This document shows positions 31,891 to 42,019 of a stretch of DNA of 64,000 nucleotides, in pieces (the first letter of the stretch is position 1; each line of letters begins with the position of its first letter). The notes under the pieces were generated by a model. That model ran no database searches. It was not told where the DNA came from and saw only the letters and a program-made list of their open reading frames with translations. This stretch comes from Candidatus Bathyarchaeota archaeon A05DMB-2 (GTDB taxonomy: Archaea > Thermoproteota > Bathyarchaeia > Bathyarchaeales > Bathycorpusculaceae): positions 101,943-165,942 of the forward strand of contig JAAKEZ010000004.1 in the NCBI GenBank assembly GCA_018475625.1. Direction: 5' to 3'. The position numbers were made by a program, and so were the translations under genes.

Positions 31891-33381
31891 ATGAAAAATA
31901 AAAGCCTTCTGGGAACGCTTCTCATTACAATCACCATTATCGGCTTAATCACGCCGCTCGCAAGAGCCGACACACTCGTCAAAACCGACTTCGAACAGGA
32001 AAGCTTCGCCAAAACCATCGATTACTTCGAGTACGTCCGCGCCTACGCCACGCTGAACGGGGTTCCAACTCCAGATAATTTCGACAAGTGGCATGCTAAC
32101 ATGTACATGACTTACGTGAACAGTAGTGGCTTGAAAATGCTCTACGCAGGGCTCGAAGAAATAACCACGGACGAATCCAGGTACCTGAGAATTCCGATGC
32201 AGTCTTTCATCATGGCTTACAAGACCAATGAGAACAACCGTGACGTCGTCCTTGCTTCCACGTTTCTCATGCTCATGGCGTTCAACGAAACCAGTAACAC
32301 GCTTTACCCTGACTCGCCCGACAGAAACGACGTGCTCTTCGCTTCATTCAGTCTCGGTTTCGACCTTAGCAATCTCGGCGCAACATTGCCTGTGTTAAAC
32401 AGCAAAACCGAAACTATCCCGCTTACTCATGAAGGCAATCAATGGACATGGGGCATGAAGTACACCAACCTCACCGCGCTGTGGTGGAGAACATGGATAA
32501 ATCCCAACAACCCCCACTTCAACAATAGTTGGCCGCTTGCGCTAACGGTTTATGATGAATTGACATTCAAATATACGCTTACCATTGACCCAGCCTCGGG
32601 AACTGCCACGCTGCAGGAAAATCATGTAATCGGGAGAATGCGTCACCTCTTCGTCGGCGTGTTACCCCTGCTTTGGACGTACTACAACAGTACAGGCAAC
32701 TATGGCATGTTGGGCAGAAAAATCAGCAACGAGACCATCTACGACTACATACAGAACAACGGGATTGAGATGAGCATCATAAACTTCCAAACCTCAGTGA
32801 TGGCAGACCACGAAACCTACAGCCAAACACCATCTGGGCAAAACGTTACTGACACGGAAGTGCCGGTCACCGATACTTCGATAAACACGCATGCGGATGA
32901 CGGCGAAAAAATCTTCACCGCTGACTTCGGTACCAAAAAATCCTATAATCTCTATAACTACACTGCCGACTCCACAGAAACCCAGTTCGAAACCTATGAC
33001 TCTACAGCTCGAACTGCTAAAATTGCTGGGTACGCAGGGAACGCAGGCTTATTTGCATACCATATAGGCTTGATGAAGTTTCTTCCGCTCGTCGTTGTTC
33101 ACATGTATCCTGCACTTTTCGCCAAGTCCCTTTCAACAATCGCGAACATGAGTCGCGCCGACTATTTCTACATTATTGCTTACCCGCATTACAGTGGATA
33201 CCGCGTTGTACACGACCCCACGTTCACTGCCTACGTTGCTGCAACCCAGTCCAGCACACCAAGCACGCCAAATAGTGGCGGCGCAATAATAATGGTAGCC
33301 GCCATAATCATTATCGTCGTGGGATTAGCGGTTGGGGTGCTTTTGACTCGGCGAAAGCTCAAACGTCAGTGGCTCAGCTAA
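31891..33381 (+). CDS. Large secreted, membrane-anchored surface protein, unknown
   Basis: From ATG 31891 (AAGGAAAG just upstream) the product is 496 residues with a signal peptide (LLGTLLITITIIGLITPLAR). The long outer part is rich in Asn, Thr and aromatic residues with many sequons (FNETSN, YTNLTALWW, NFQTSVM). A Ser/Pro linker leads to a C-terminal helix (AIIMVAAIIIIVVGLAVGVL) and basic end. Typical of archaeal cell-surface proteins. The frame extends upstream to 31750, but those starts have no signal peptide. Confidence 0.75.
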   Translation: MKNKSLLGTLLITITIIGLITPLARADTLVKTDFEQESFAKTIDYFEYVRAYATLNGVPTPDNFDKWHANMYMTYVNSSGLKMLYAGLEEITTDESRYLRIPMQSFIMAYKTNENNRDVVLASTFLMLMAFNETSNTLYPDSPDRNDVLFASFSLGFDLSNLGATLPVLNSKTETIPLTHEGNQWTWGMKYTNLTALWWRTWINPNNPHFNNSWPLALTVYDELTFKYTLTIDPASGTATLQENHVIGRMRHLFVGVLPLLWTYYNSTGNYGMLGRKISNETIYDYIQNNGIEMSIINFQTSVMADHETYSQTPSGQNVTDTEVPVTDTSINTHADDGEKIFTADFGTKKSYNLYNYTADSTETQFETYDSTARTAKIAGYAGNAGLFAYHIGLMKFLPLVVVHMYPALFAKSLSTIANMSRADYFYIIAYPHYSGYRVVHDPTFTAYVAATQSSTPSTPNSGGAIIMVAAIIIIVVGLAVGVLLTRRKLKRQWLS

Positions 33382-33423
33382 AACCTAACTCCTTTTTCTT
33401 TTCTTGTCTTGAATGTTGGGTTC

Positions 33424-34242
33424 CTAAGTGTTGTGTTGTTTTGCAGCTTCTTTGAGTCTGCAAGCGGTTTCCTCAATCTCATTAAGCATCTGTTGAACGT
33501 TGCTTCTACGTCGGGAAACGATGTTAACAAAGGCACTGCCCACGATGGCGCCGTCAGCGCCAGCGCCGATTATGGCTTTAACATGTTCTGGCTTTGAGAT
33601 TCCGAACCCAACAGCTAACGGCACGCGACCGCGAGTGACTGGAAGCACTCGTTGGATAAGCTGAATTGTTGAATGCTCCATAGCGGCTTGTTCTCCAGTA
33701 ACGCCGAAGTGGCTGACAAGATAAAGGAAGCCTGATGTGGATTCGACTATCCGCTGAAGCCGCATAGCAGAAGTGGAGGGTGCCGCAAGAAAAATTGTGT
33801 CCACCCCGCAAGCGTCTGCGGTCTGTTTGTAGTCCACCGCCTCCTCCACAGGAAGGTCAGCCACAATCACTCCGTCAACACCGCTACTTCTCGCCAAGCT
33901 GAAAAATTTGTCAGGTCCCATCCTGAACACGGGATTGTAATACGTCAAAATCGCCACGGGCACGTCATGCTTATTCTTGATTTCTCCAGCCATTTCCAGC
34001 ACCATCTTCGGCGTAGTTCCCGCCTGCAACGCGCGCATGCTGGCAGCCTGAATCGTAGGGCCATCCGCAATTGGGTCAGAGAACGGAATCCCCAGTTCAA
34101 GAATGTCCACGCCACCTTTGACGAGTGCCTTGGCAATCAAAGGCGTAAGCCGTGGTTCAGGGTCACCGCCAGTAACGTAACCCACGAGTGCGCCTTCGCC
34201 CTGGGCCTTCAGGTTCTGGAAAACTTGGCTTATCCGGCTCAT
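33424..34242 (-). CDS. trpA: Tryptophan synthase alpha chain
   Basis: TrpA cleaves indole-3-glycerol phosphate to indole and glyceraldehyde-3-phosphate and passes indole to TrpB. At 272 residues it is full length with [15 protein letters not shown], the catalytic Glu in [17 protein letters not shown], the Asp in [12 protein letters not shown], and the phosphate loop [11 protein letters not shown]. The start overlaps trpB by four bases. Last gene of the operon. Confidence 0.97.
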   Translation of the reverse strand: MSRISQVFQNLKAQGEGALVGYVTGGDPEPRLTPLIAKALVKGGVDILELGIPFSDPIADGPTIQAASMRALQAGTTPKMVLEMAGEIKNKHDVPVAILTYYNPVFRMGPDKFFSLARSSGVDGVIVADLPVEEAVDYKQTADACGVDTIFLAAPSTSAMRLQRIVESTSGFLYLVSHFGVTGEQAAMEHSTIQLIQRVLPVTRGRVPLAVGFGISKPEHVKAIIGAGADGAIVGSAFVNIVSRRRSNVQQMLNEIEETACRLKEAAKQHNT

Positions 34243-35453
34243 GTTTTCACTCCCAGAAAATCAGCCACAACCTCAACGTCCTTGTCGCCTCGCCCCGACA
34301 AAGTCACAACAATCGCTTGGTCGCGTTTCATTTTCGGAGTCAACTTCATTGCGAAGGCAAGTGCATGTGCAGACTCCAACGCTGGAACTATGCCCTCCTC
34401 CCGCGACAGCGTGCAAAAAGCATTCACCGCCTCCTCGTCCGTTGCCGTGGCATACTCGACTCTCTGCAGCGTTTTCAAGAACGAGTGCTCTGGTCCGACG
34501 CCAGGATAATCCAAGCCTGCGGATACGCTGTGCGTGTTCAATATCTGTCCTTCACTGTCTTGAAGCACATAGGTTAGCATACCGTGAAAGACGCCTTCTG
34601 CACCTGCGCCCAATGATGCAGAGTGCTTGCCAGACTCAATTCCCTGTCCAGCTGCTTCAACGCCGTAAAGCCGCACCTCAGGGCAATCCTCGAACGGGTA
34701 GAACGTACCCATGGCGTTGCTTCCTCCGCCCACGCAGGCAATCAAAGCATCTGGCAAGCGCTGCTCCTTCTGCAGGAACTGCTCTCTCAACTCGCAACCG
34801 ATGACGCTCTGAAAATCCCGCACCATCATAGGGTATGGGTGGGGACCCACAACCGACCCGATGAGGTAATAGGTGTTTTCGAGGTTAGTAACCCAATCCC
34901 TCATGGCTTCGTTTATGGAGTCCTTCAGCGTTTTAGAACCCGACTCTACTGGGTGCACTTCTGCGTTCAGCAATCTCATCCTGAAAACGTTAAGCCTCTG
35001 CCGTTTCATGTCTTCAGCACCCATGTACACCTCAGCCTTCAAGCCCAATGCGGCACATGCCATTGCTGTGGCAACGCCGTGCTGACCCGCGCCTGTTTCC
35101 GCGATGACTCGTGTTTTGCCCATTCGCTTAGCCAGTAGCGCTTGCCCGAGTGTGTTGTTGATTTTGTGGGCGCCGCCGTGGGCTAAATCCTCCCGTTTCA
35201 AGTAAACTTTCGCCCCGCCTAGTTTTCGCGTGAAATTTTCTGCATAGTACAACGGGGTTGGTCGCCCAGCATACTCCGAAAGGTAATACGTTAGCTCCTT
35301 CTTGAAGTTTGGGTCTTCTTTGGCTTCCATGTATGCTTCTTCCAGTTCCTTAATCGCTGACATCAAGATTTCTGGAACGAAGCGCCCGCCGTATTTTCCG
35401 AATTTTCCCTCAACAGGGTAACTGCTCAGTTTTCTCATCTTATCGCTCTTCAT
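34239..35453 (-). CDS. trpB: Tryptophan synthase beta chain (TrpB1 type)
   Basis: TrpB joins indole and serine using pyridoxal phosphate. The 404-residue protein has the PLP lysine in [15 protein letters not shown], the Glu in [12 protein letters not shown], the phosphate loop GGGSNAMG and the Ser/Thr-rich end [11 protein letters not shown]. Its length and the N-terminal [15 protein letters not shown] mark the TrpB1 form that pairs with TrpA, not the long TrpB2. Both ends overlap neighbours by four bases. Confidence 0.97.
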   Translation of the reverse strand: MKSDKMRKLSSYPVEGKFGKYGGRFVPEILMSAIKELEEAYMEAKEDPNFKKELTYYLSEYAGRPTPLYYAENFTRKLGGAKVYLKREDLAHGGAHKINNTLGQALLAKRMGKTRVIAETGAGQHGVATAMACAALGLKAEVYMGAEDMKRQRLNVFRMRLLNAEVHPVESGSKTLKDSINEAMRDWVTNLENTYYLIGSVVGPHPYPMMVRDFQSVIGCELREQFLQKEQRLPDALIACVGGGSNAMGTFYPFEDCPEVRLYGVEAAGQGIESGKHSASLGAGAEGVFHGMLTYVLQDSEGQILNTHSVSAGLDYPGVGPEHSFLKTLQRVEYATATDEEAVNAFCTLSREEGIVPALESAHALAFAMKLTPKMKRDQAIVVTLSGRGDKDVEVVADFLGVKT

Positions 35454-36229
35454 GAGGTTAACACGAACTCCTTAACCTTCTCCTCTACGTTGTCAGCCGC
35501 CATAACAGCTGAACCGATTAAGAAAGCTTTGGCGCCGCATCCGCGCAGAAAACGCAAATCCGCTGGCACTTTGACTCCGCTTTCGCTTACCACAATTTTC
35601 CCTTTCACATCGTTACTTCCCAAGATGCGTTCAGTTACGCGCAAGTCAACTTTCAACGTCGCCAAATCTCGATTGTTAATGCCTACCAAGTCCGCGTCGC
35701 TGTCCACGGCTCGGCGGAACTCCGCCTCTGAGTGGGCTTCAAGTAGCACCTCAAGACCTTTGGAGTGAGCGTTCGCAATCATCTCTGGCATGGTGCATTC
35801 GCAGTAGCCCCTGTCGAAAAGAGATACGATTAGTAGCGCGGCATTGGCGCCTAGTTTTAAAGCCGCCTCAAGCTGCACAGGGCTTATAATTATGTCTTTC
35901 ATCAGGATTGGCAAGTTCACCGTCTTCCGTGCCTCGACAAGCGAAAGAAGAGAGCCGTGGAAATGTTTTGGTTCCGTTAGCACTGAAATGCCGACAGCCC
36001 CGCCTTTCGCCATGGCTTTCGCAATTTCAACCACATTAATGTCTTCTCTAATTGTTCCCAACGATGGAGAAGCCGCTTTAATTTCGGTGATGACGGGGAC
36101 AGTTTTGCTTCCCAAGATTGCTTTTTTCAAGCTGACGCTGGATACTGCGGTTTCCGCCACAGTGTCGTAATAGCCCGACTTTATCGTTTCTTTTGCGTCG
36201 CGCGCAAGCACATCAAGAAAGTCATTCAT
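35450..36229 (-). CDS. trpC: Indole-3-glycerol phosphate synthase
   Basis: TrpC closes the ring of carboxyphenylamino-deoxyribulose phosphate. The 259-residue TIM barrel has [15 protein letters not shown] with the catalytic Lys, [32 protein letters not shown] and [12 protein letters not shown]. No TrpF domain is fused. Overlaps trpD by eight bases and trpB by four. Confidence 0.96.
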   Translation of the reverse strand: MNDFLDVLARDAKETIKSGYYDTVAETAVSSVSLKKAILGSKTVPVITEIKAASPSLGTIREDINVVEIAKAMAKGGAVGISVLTEPKHFHGSLLSLVEARKTVNLPILMKDIIISPVQLEAALKLGANAALLIVSLFDRGYCECTMPEMIANAHSKGLEVLLEAHSEAEFRRAVDSDADLVGINNRDLATLKVDLRVTERILGSNDVKGKIVVSESGVKVPADLRFLRGCGAKAFLIGSAVMAADNVEEKVKEFVLTS

Positions 36230-37283
36230 ACTTTGCCTCTAACTCCTCCAGTTTCGCTAAATCCCCATCAGAGACTTTGATTAGAGCTTTAAGCTTCTTA
36301 TAGGCGGCTCCGCTCTCGATGGATCTGCGTGCTGATTCCATGCCATAACTGAAGTCTTCTGCTTCTCCACCCACGATAATTCCTGCGGCGCTGTTGACTA
36401 GCACTATCTCCACTTTCGCGTCATCCATAGAACAGTGCCCGGTCAGAATCCTGAACAGCGCCTCGGCGCTTTCATCAGGCGCTGTGCCGCTTATGTCCGC
36501 TATCTGTGCCTGTTTGACCCCGAAATCGTTTGGTGCAAGCTCCATGGACGCGACTTCACCTTCTCTTAGCCATGAAATCGCAGTTTTGCCCACTGTACTA
36601 ATCTCGTCCAGCCCATCTAAGCCGTGGACAACCATCGCCTCTTCGCAACCGAGCCTCTTCAACGCGTAAGCAAGCGGCTCTGTTAGTTTCTGGTCGTAGA
36701 CTCCAAGTAGTTGAGCGTTGGCAGAAGCCGGGTTCGTCAGGGGACCGAGAACGTTAAATATGGTGCGGATGCCAATTTCTTTTCTCGGTGCAGAAGCGTG
36801 CTTCATGGCGGGGTGAAAGGTTGGAGCGAACATGAAGCCGACGCCTACTTGCTCGATGGTGCGTTGAACGGCCTCAGGTTTCATGTTTAGGTTGAGCCCG
36901 AGTTTCTCCAGCACGTCAGCGCTTCCGCAGCAACTGGTGACTGAGCGGTTCCCATGCTTCGCTATGGCGATGCCAGCGCCAGCAACCACGAAAGCCGCGG
37001 CTGTGCTTATGTTGAAGGTTTTGATTTTGTCCCCCCCCGTTCCGCAGGTGTCAACAAGGCGACCTCCGACGCTGGGACGGATTTGGCGGCAGTGCTCTCG
37101 CATAACCGAGGCGAATGCTATGAGCTCATCCACAGTTTCGCCTTTCATCCGCAACGCTGTCAAGAACGCTGCTGTCTGCGCGTCCGTTGCTTTTCCCGAC
37201 ATGACCTCTCTCACGACTTCCCGAGATTCCTCGGGAGTAAGGCTGGTTCCTTCAATCAGTTTCTGTATTCCTTCTCGAATCAT
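36222..37283 (-). CDS. trpD: Anthranilate phosphoribosyltransferase
   Basis: TrpD joins anthranilate and PRPP. The 353-residue protein has the PRPP-binding DTCGTGGDKIKTFNIST, the HGNRSVTSCCGSADVLE motif and FMFAPTFHPAMKH, all family signatures. Overlaps trpG by four bases. Confidence 0.97.
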   Translation of the reverse strand: MIREGIQKLIEGTSLTPEESREVVREVMSGKATDAQTAAFLTALRMKGETVDELIAFASVMREHCRQIRPSVGGRLVDTCGTGGDKIKTFNISTAAAFVVAGAGIAIAKHGNRSVTSCCGSADVLEKLGLNLNMKPEAVQRTIEQVGVGFMFAPTFHPAMKHASAPRKEIGIRTIFNVLGPLTNPASANAQLLGVYDQKLTEPLAYALKRLGCEEAMVVHGLDGLDEISTVGKTAISWLREGEVASMELAPNDFGVKQAQIADISGTAPDESAEALFRILTGHCSMDDAKVEIVLVNSAAGIIVGGEAEDFSYGMESARRSIESGAAYKKLKALIKVSDGDLAKLEELEAKYE

Positions 37284-37867
37284 CTTGTTTCACCGTCAAG
37301 AAAATTCTTCAGAATGAGCTTTCCATCTTCGCAAAGTATTGATTCAGGATGGAACTGCACGCCATTGATTGGGTATTTGATGTGGCGGACACCCATGATT
37401 TCCCCGTCGTCGATGGCTTCCGCAGTTATCTCGAGACACGGCGGAATGGACTGTTTATCACCAGCCAGCGAGTGATAACGCGTCGCCGTGAAGGGATTAC
37501 GGACACCCTTGAAAATGCCTTTCTCATCATGCTTTATGGTGCAGGTTTTCCCGTGCATCAGCTTCTTTGCAGAGACTATTTTGCCGCCGAAGGCATGAAT
37601 TATTCCCTGATGTCCCAAGCACACGCCCAAAGTGGGAACCGTGCGGCTCATGCTCCCCAGAATTTCTGCGCAAACGCCGAAGTAACGTGTGTCTTCTGGA
37701 GTGCCAGGACCCGGCGAAATCACGATTCTGTCAGGCTTAAGCGCAGTCAGCCGCTTCAAGGTTGCCTGGTCGTTTCGATAGACCACTGTTTCTGCGCCGA
37801 GTTCCCCAATGTACTGAACAAGGTTGTAAACGAAGGAGTCGTAGTTGTCGATAACCAGCACTTTCAA
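37280..37867 (-). CDS. trpG: Anthranilate synthase glutamine amidotransferase subunit
   Basis: TrpG supplies ammonia from glutamine to TrpE. The 195-residue class I amidotransferase has the oxyanion loop ISPGPGTPED, the nucleophile Cys in PTLGVCLGHQGI and the His-Glu pair in NGVQFHPESI. Overlaps trpE by four bases. Confidence 0.97.
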   Translation of the reverse strand: MKVLVIDNYDSFVYNLVQYIGELGAETVVYRNDQATLKRLTALKPDRIVISPGPGTPEDTRYFGVCAEILGSMSRTVPTLGVCLGHQGIIHAFGGKIVSAKKLMHGKTCTIKHDEKGIFKGVRNPFTATRYHSLAGDKQSIPPCLEITAEAIDDGEIMGVRHIKYPINGVQFHPESILCEDGKLILKNFLDGETR

Positions 37868-39277
37868 GCTGTCTCGCCTCCAGCAACCGCAAGCGCCTTC
37901 ATCAAAGCTTCGGCTTTATGGTCGGTTTCGAACCATTCGCGTTCTGGAACTGAATCCGCCACGACGCCCGCACCAACTTGGATATGCGCTTTGCCTTTGT
38001 CGGCGAAGAGGGTTCGGATAGTTATGGCAAAGTCCGCGTTTCCGTTATAGGAGAAGTAACCGACGGCGCCTGCGTATGGTCCTCTCCTCGTGGGCTCCAG
38101 TTCCTCGATTATTTCCATGGCGCGGACTTTGGGCGCGCCGGAAACCGTGCCCGCGGGAAAAACCGCTCGGAGGGCATCGTAGCTTTTCAAGTTTTCTTCA
38201 AGGTCGCCGACCACCTGCGAAACGATGTGATGCACATGGCTGTACCTGTGAATCTTCATGAACTCTGGCACATGAACGCTGCCGAACTTGGCAACCTTCC
38301 CCACATCATTCCTTGCCAAATCCACCAACATAACGTGCTCAGCGCGTTCTTTGGGGTCTGCCAGCAACTCCCGGGATAGCCGCCTGTTTTCGCCGGGCTT
38401 TTCCCCGCACGGTCGAGTCCCAGCTATGGGAAAAGTCTCAATTCGTCGGTTGTCAACTCGGACAAGCATTTCTGGGCTGGAACCAACGATTTGCCTGTCG
38501 CCGGCTTTAAGGAAGTACATGTAAGGCGACGGGTTTATGTCGCGTAGCGAACGGTAAAACGCTATTAGGTCGCCGCGAACGTGAAAGTCGTAGCGTTTGG
38601 AGAGAACCACTTGGAATATGTCGCCTGCAGTGACGTATTCTTTGGCTTTTTCCACCGCTTTTTCGAAACGTTCTTTCTTGATGTTAACTCTTGGCTGAGT
38701 GTACGATAGCGCATCGGAATCGTCCGGCTGTTTAATGAGTTCTTCAATCTCTGTGAGACGGTTGATGCTTGCGTAGTAGTAGAATGCGCTTCTTTTGCGA
38801 TGGTCAAAAACTATGCCGTCGTCGAAAATCCCCAGCTCAGCGTCGGGAAAATGCAAGTCGTCAACTGCTTTTTGGGGGAGTTTTTCCCAGTACCGCACAG
38901 CGTCGTAAGAGATGTATCCAACGGCTCCTCCGGCAAAGCGGAGTTTTTCGTTTGGAACAGCGTTGTTCTTAAGGAGTTTCTTTAGGATAAGCAAGGGGTC
39001 GCTTGCTTTCTCTATCGTTTCTTCGCCGGTGTTCTGGTCGCGGATTGCGGCTGTCCCGTTCTTTATGCTGATGGTTAAGCGCGGGTTGAAGCCTATGAAC
39101 GAGTACTGCGCGAGTTTCCGTGGTCCTTCGATGGATTCGAGGATGTAGGCTGTTTCGTGGTTCTTGTGGAGTTTTGAGAATATTTCGAGGGGTGATTGGG
39201 TTAAGGGTAATTTTTTAAAGTTTAGTTTGTGAGCTTCGTGGATGGCTGATTGGGTTGACCCAAATGCGATTCCCCAT
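37864..39277 (-). CDS. trpE: Anthranilate synthase component I, frameshift near start
   Basis: TrpE makes anthranilate from chorismate. The main frame, from TTG 38994, is 376 residues and includes [51 protein letters not shown] and [20 protein letters not shown]. About 90 further N-terminal residues, with the family motif [19 protein letters not shown], are encoded upstream in the same frame without any start codon. The only good start is ATG 39277, nine bases after AAGGAG (39287-39292), but it is one base out of phase: the G4 run at 39272-39275 would need one G fewer. With that correction the protein is about 470 residues, the usual length. A real frameshift would silence the first gene of trp. 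Confidence 0.9.
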
Positions 39278-39333
39278 GTTGCAGTGCTCCTTAAGTTCTG
39301 AACATTACAGAAACGCTTTATTTAAGGCTTTTC

Positions 39334-39349
39334 AGTACAAAAATGTACA
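39334..39349. promoter_or_regulatory. TRP-box-like operator upstream of trpE
   Basis: TGTACA at 39344-39349 and AGTACA at 39334-39339 form GTACA-AAAA-TGTAC. TGTACA is the consensus bound by the archaeal tryptophan repressor TrpY in Methanothermobacter. It lies about 10 bases upstream of an AT-rich box (CTTAAATAAAG on the minus strand, near 39317-39327) that would start trpE. No trpY gene is adjacent. Confidence 0.45.
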
Positions 39350-39353
39350 TAGC

Positions 39354-39674
39354 TTACGTTAAGCAGCTATCCAACCAATCCAGATAAGCCTTTGAACCGT
39401 CAACAATGGGAAGGGCGAGGATTTCTGGCACTTCATAGCTGTGCAACGTCTTCACGGTTTCCGCTAATTTTTCGAATAGGTCTCTGCGGGACTTCATGAG
39501 TATCAGGCATTCTTGGGCTTTCTCGGTTCTCCCGGACCAGCGAAAATTCGAGGTGACGGAGTCTACGATGTTGGCGCAGGCGATGAGTTTCGCTTCCAGC
39601 AGGCGCTGTGCTATTCTTTCCGCTTCCTGCCTATTCGCTGTGGTGACCAACACGATGATATGGCGGTTCTCCAA
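39354..39674 (-). CDS. cutA: CutA1 divalent-cation tolerance family protein
   Basis: A 106-residue trimeric ferredoxin-like protein: IVLVTTANRQEAERIAQRLL, then LIACANIVDSVTSNFRWSG, TLHSYEVPEILALPIVDG and the closing YLDWLDSCL. These are the CutA1 family blocks, including the ACxN motif. Once linked to copper tolerance, its exact role is unclear. The stop is only five bases from the TRP-box-like site. Confidence 0.95.
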   Translation of the reverse strand: MENRHIIVLVTTANRQEAERIAQRLLEAKLIACANIVDSVTSNFRWSGRTEKAQECLILMKSRRDLFEKLAETVKTLHSYEVPEILALPIVDGSKAYLDWLDSCLT

Positions 39675-39737
39675 GAGCTCTCACCATATTCTATGTGGGC
39701 ATTAACACATTTAAGTTTCCACCTGATAATATTTCAG

Positions 39738-40256
39738 GTGCACGTGAGGCGAACAAGGTTGAAGAATGAGGCATTGAAAGTTTTGAAGGTCATGAGCGAG
39801 GTCACCAGCCGCACAGACCTGAACGGTTTTGCGCGTATGGTCGGCTTAACCCCAACCGAAACGATTGAGCAGATACAGGATCTCTTGAAGGCAGGATTAG
39901 TGAGGAAGTCAGGCGGCGGATACGGCATAACCGAGAAGGGAAAAGCCGCCATCAAAGCATTTACGCAGGTTCCGGAAGAAGCAAAGTTTCATTTCTACAC
40001 AGGAATCGGACAGCCCACAGAGTTTAAGGCAGGAAACATCCAAAGCTTCTACGAAATCGCAAAGCAGGTGCCTGCTGAATCGCTGGAGTTTCACCTTTAC
40101 AGGGACGATTTTGAGAACTGGCTGCGCAGCGAAATCCAAGACGCAGTGCTAGCCGACGAGATGTCGAAAGTGAAGAACGCAGGACTGAAGCGTGAAGACC
40201 TCAGGAGAGAAATCCTGAAAGCATTAGAAGCAAGATACGGCGTGGAAATACTATAG
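39738..40256 (+). CDS. Winged-helix protein with C-terminal DUF5752 domain
   Basis: A protein of about 172 residues from GTG 39738 (GTG 39744 also possible). The N-terminal 75 residues are a winged helix: ALKVLKVMSEVTSRTDLNGF, ETIEQIQDLLKAGLVRKSGG, YGITEKGKAAI. The rest carries the DUF5752 pattern: FHFYTGIGQPTEF, ESLEFHLYRDDFENW and SEIQDAVLADEMSKV. The same domain ends the GH57 amylase at 63197, so the two may be functionally linked, for instance in sensing glucan or sugar phosphate. The upstream part of the open frame lies inside cutA and is not used. Confidence 0.85.
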   Translation: MHVRRTRLKNEALKVLKVMSEVTSRTDLNGFARMVGLTPTETIEQIQDLLKAGLVRKSGGGYGITEKGKAAIKAFTQVPEEAKFHFYTGIGQPTEFKAGNIQSFYEIAKQVPAESLEFHLYRDDFENWLRSEIQDAVLADEMSKVKNAGLKREDLRREILKALEARYGVEIL

Positions 40257-40257
40257 C

Positions 40258-40728
40258 TTACGTTACGCTTCGTTCATCTTCATGCAGCTTCAGCCACCAG
40301 TATGGCATTCGGGCGTTTTTACCTATGTCCCAGAGGTCAAAGGGTTTCACATCCAACACAGGTGTGCCATCGAATGCGTCGAGACCGCGAACCGTAAGCA
40401 AGTTGCCTTCTGCCTTTACGAGTTCGACAAGCGTCAGTCCGATGGGGTTTGGTCGCAGGTTAGTGCGCGTGGCGAAAACTCCGAGCAGAGGCATGTCTTT
40501 TCTGCCACGTGGATGAACCTTCAAAGTTTTGCGCTGCCTGCTGGAAATTTGGCTTAACCAAAACAGTACAAAGATGTGCGAGAAGCCTGTTATGCCATCC
40601 AGCGCCTCGGTTAACTCGCTGCGGATGACGATTTGAGAAGTTCGCGTTTTGTCTTTGACTTCGTCGCCAACTGCCGCGGTTTTGACGAAGCCGATGGGTT
40701 TCATGACGATTTTTTCTTGGGAAGCCAT
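40258..40728 (-). CDS. trmO: TrmO-type tRNA methyltransferase (TsaA-like)
   Basis: TrmO methylates N6-threonylcarbamoyladenosine at position 37 of tRNA. The 156-residue beta-barrel protein has MKPIGFVKTAAVGDEVKDKT, the active-site segment ATRTNLRPNPIGLTLVELVK, and LDAFDGTPVLDVKPFDLWD, the family blocks. It is convergent with the DUF5752 gene, one base between stops. The exact modified base is inferred from the family. Confidence 0.9.
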   Translation of the reverse strand: MASQEKIVMKPIGFVKTAAVGDEVKDKTRTSQIVIRSELTEALDGITGFSHIFVLFWLSQISSRQRKTLKVHPRGRKDMPLLGVFATRTNLRPNPIGLTLVELVKAEGNLLTVRGLDAFDGTPVLDVKPFDLWDIGKNARMPYWWLKLHEDERSVT

Positions 40729-41031
40729 GGTGTTCCGCTCATGTTTGAGTGCAATGTGAAGCTATTTAAGGGTTCGATTCGCTGTTGGCATTGTTTGGTA
40801 AGGCGCCAATTATGCTTGCCTCGATTTTTCAACATGGTTTGGCTGTTTTCTGCGCCAATAGTGATAGGCCCTCTATAGGTTTCTGCAACAAACCACCAAT
40901 AGACGCCAAATAGGCTGATTCCACGCATCCTGCCTGGGGGCGCAAGGTCCTCTCTTATTTTTAATGGAAGTTCGGTGAGCCTTGCATGTAGATAATTTTT
41001 CGATGAAAACGTTTCTTGCGAATGTGTCTTT
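40729..41031. other. Spacer with weak minus-strand open frame
   Basis: A minus-strand frame runs from 41045 to 40701, but it overlaps the starts of trmO and the end of the prenyltransferase, with no family match. An AT-rich TTAAATAGC element near 40770 probably belongs to the trmO promoter. I call no gene. Confidence 0.4.
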
Positions 41032-41880
41032 TCATGTGAGGACACCGAAGATGTATGCCAGTAAGCCTATGACAAACCACAATAGAATCAGGTTCTTGAT
41101 TTTTTTGCCGTTTCCCCGAGAGGGGTCCCTGAGTAGCAGTGCCGAAGACACTAGAAGTCCGATGTCGGTGACCAAAACGAAGGGAATGAACCAGAAAGAA
41201 ACTAGGCGCCATATCCAAGGGAGGGGTGTTAAAGAGACTGCTAAAACATAAAACAGGGCAGCCGCGACCGCGGCGTTTCTCTCCCCGTAACGCACAGCCA
41301 GGGTTTTTACGCCTTCTGCGCTGTCGCCTTTAACGTCAACGATGCCTTTCGTTATTTCTCTGCCCGTGTTGGAAAGAAACGCCATGGAAGCAAAAAGCAT
41401 GACGTTCAGCTGCACCTGACTTGTGACCGCTATGCTGCCGTAGATGAAGGGAATCGCCACGCACGCGCTGACGAGAAAGTTGCCGGGCAATCCCGTGCGT
41501 TTCCCAACAGTAACGTAAGTAGCGAGGATTATCCATGAGATTACCGCCACCGCCAAACACGGGACACTTGTGAGGTAAGCAAAAGCGAATCCCATGGCTG
41601 AAAGCACAAGCATAAACGCTATGGCTTCTTTGGTGCTGACAAGACCGCTTGGAATCGGACGTGATGGCTCGTTTATAGCGTCAATAGCTCTATCATAGTA
41701 GTCGTTTATTGTCATGGAAGCGGCTGTCAGCGTGAAGCCTGTGAGGAAACCGTATATTATGTTCAGCCACCGGCTTGTAAACTGCGGGTCTGCCAGTACT
41801 GCGCCGACGAAGACGGCGAAGCCCATCATTATGCAGTTGACTGGCCGCATCAGCCGAATGAAACCGCTTGCTTTACTCAT
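41032..41880 (-). CDS. Digeranylgeranylglyceryl phosphate synthase (UbiA family)
   Basis: A 282-residue UbiA prenyltransferase with about nine helices. The first acidic motif is NDYYDRAIDAINEPSRPIPS, and the second is IVDVKGDSAEGVKTLAVRYG; both bind prenyl diphosphate through Mg. In archaea this form adds the second geranylgeranyl chain to glycerol-1-phosphate, making the core ether lipid, in line with egsA at 59808. Other UbiA substrates are possible but less likely given the motif spacing. Confidence 0.9.
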   Translation of the reverse strand: MSKASGFIRLMRPVNCIMMGFAVFVGAVLADPQFTSRWLNIIYGFLTGFTLTAASMTINDYYDRAIDAINEPSRPIPSGLVSTKEAIAFMLVLSAMGFAFAYLTSVPCLAVAVISWIILATYVTVGKRTGLPGNFLVSACVAIPFIYGSIAVTSQVQLNVMLFASMAFLSNTGREITKGIVDVKGDSAEGVKTLAVRYGERNAAVAAALFYVLAVSLTPLPWIWRLVSFWFIPFVLVTDIGLLVSSALLLRDPSRGNGKKIKNLILLWFVIGLLAYIFGVLT

Positions 41881-42019
41881 CCTTCAAACCCTTGTTTAGA
41901 CATGCATTTGTTTCGTCCAAGTTATAAAATTCTCCTTCAGGATAATGAAATCACGCTTTTTCCTTCAATAACTTGGGGTCAGGATGGTGTTAAAATTTCA
42001 AATTTGGAACCGTGGTGTC

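Noticed and set aside
40701..41045. Minus-strand 114-codon ORF between trmO and the prenyltransferase
   Set aside because: Overlaps both neighbours, has no family-like pattern, and its centre could be coincidental open sequence.
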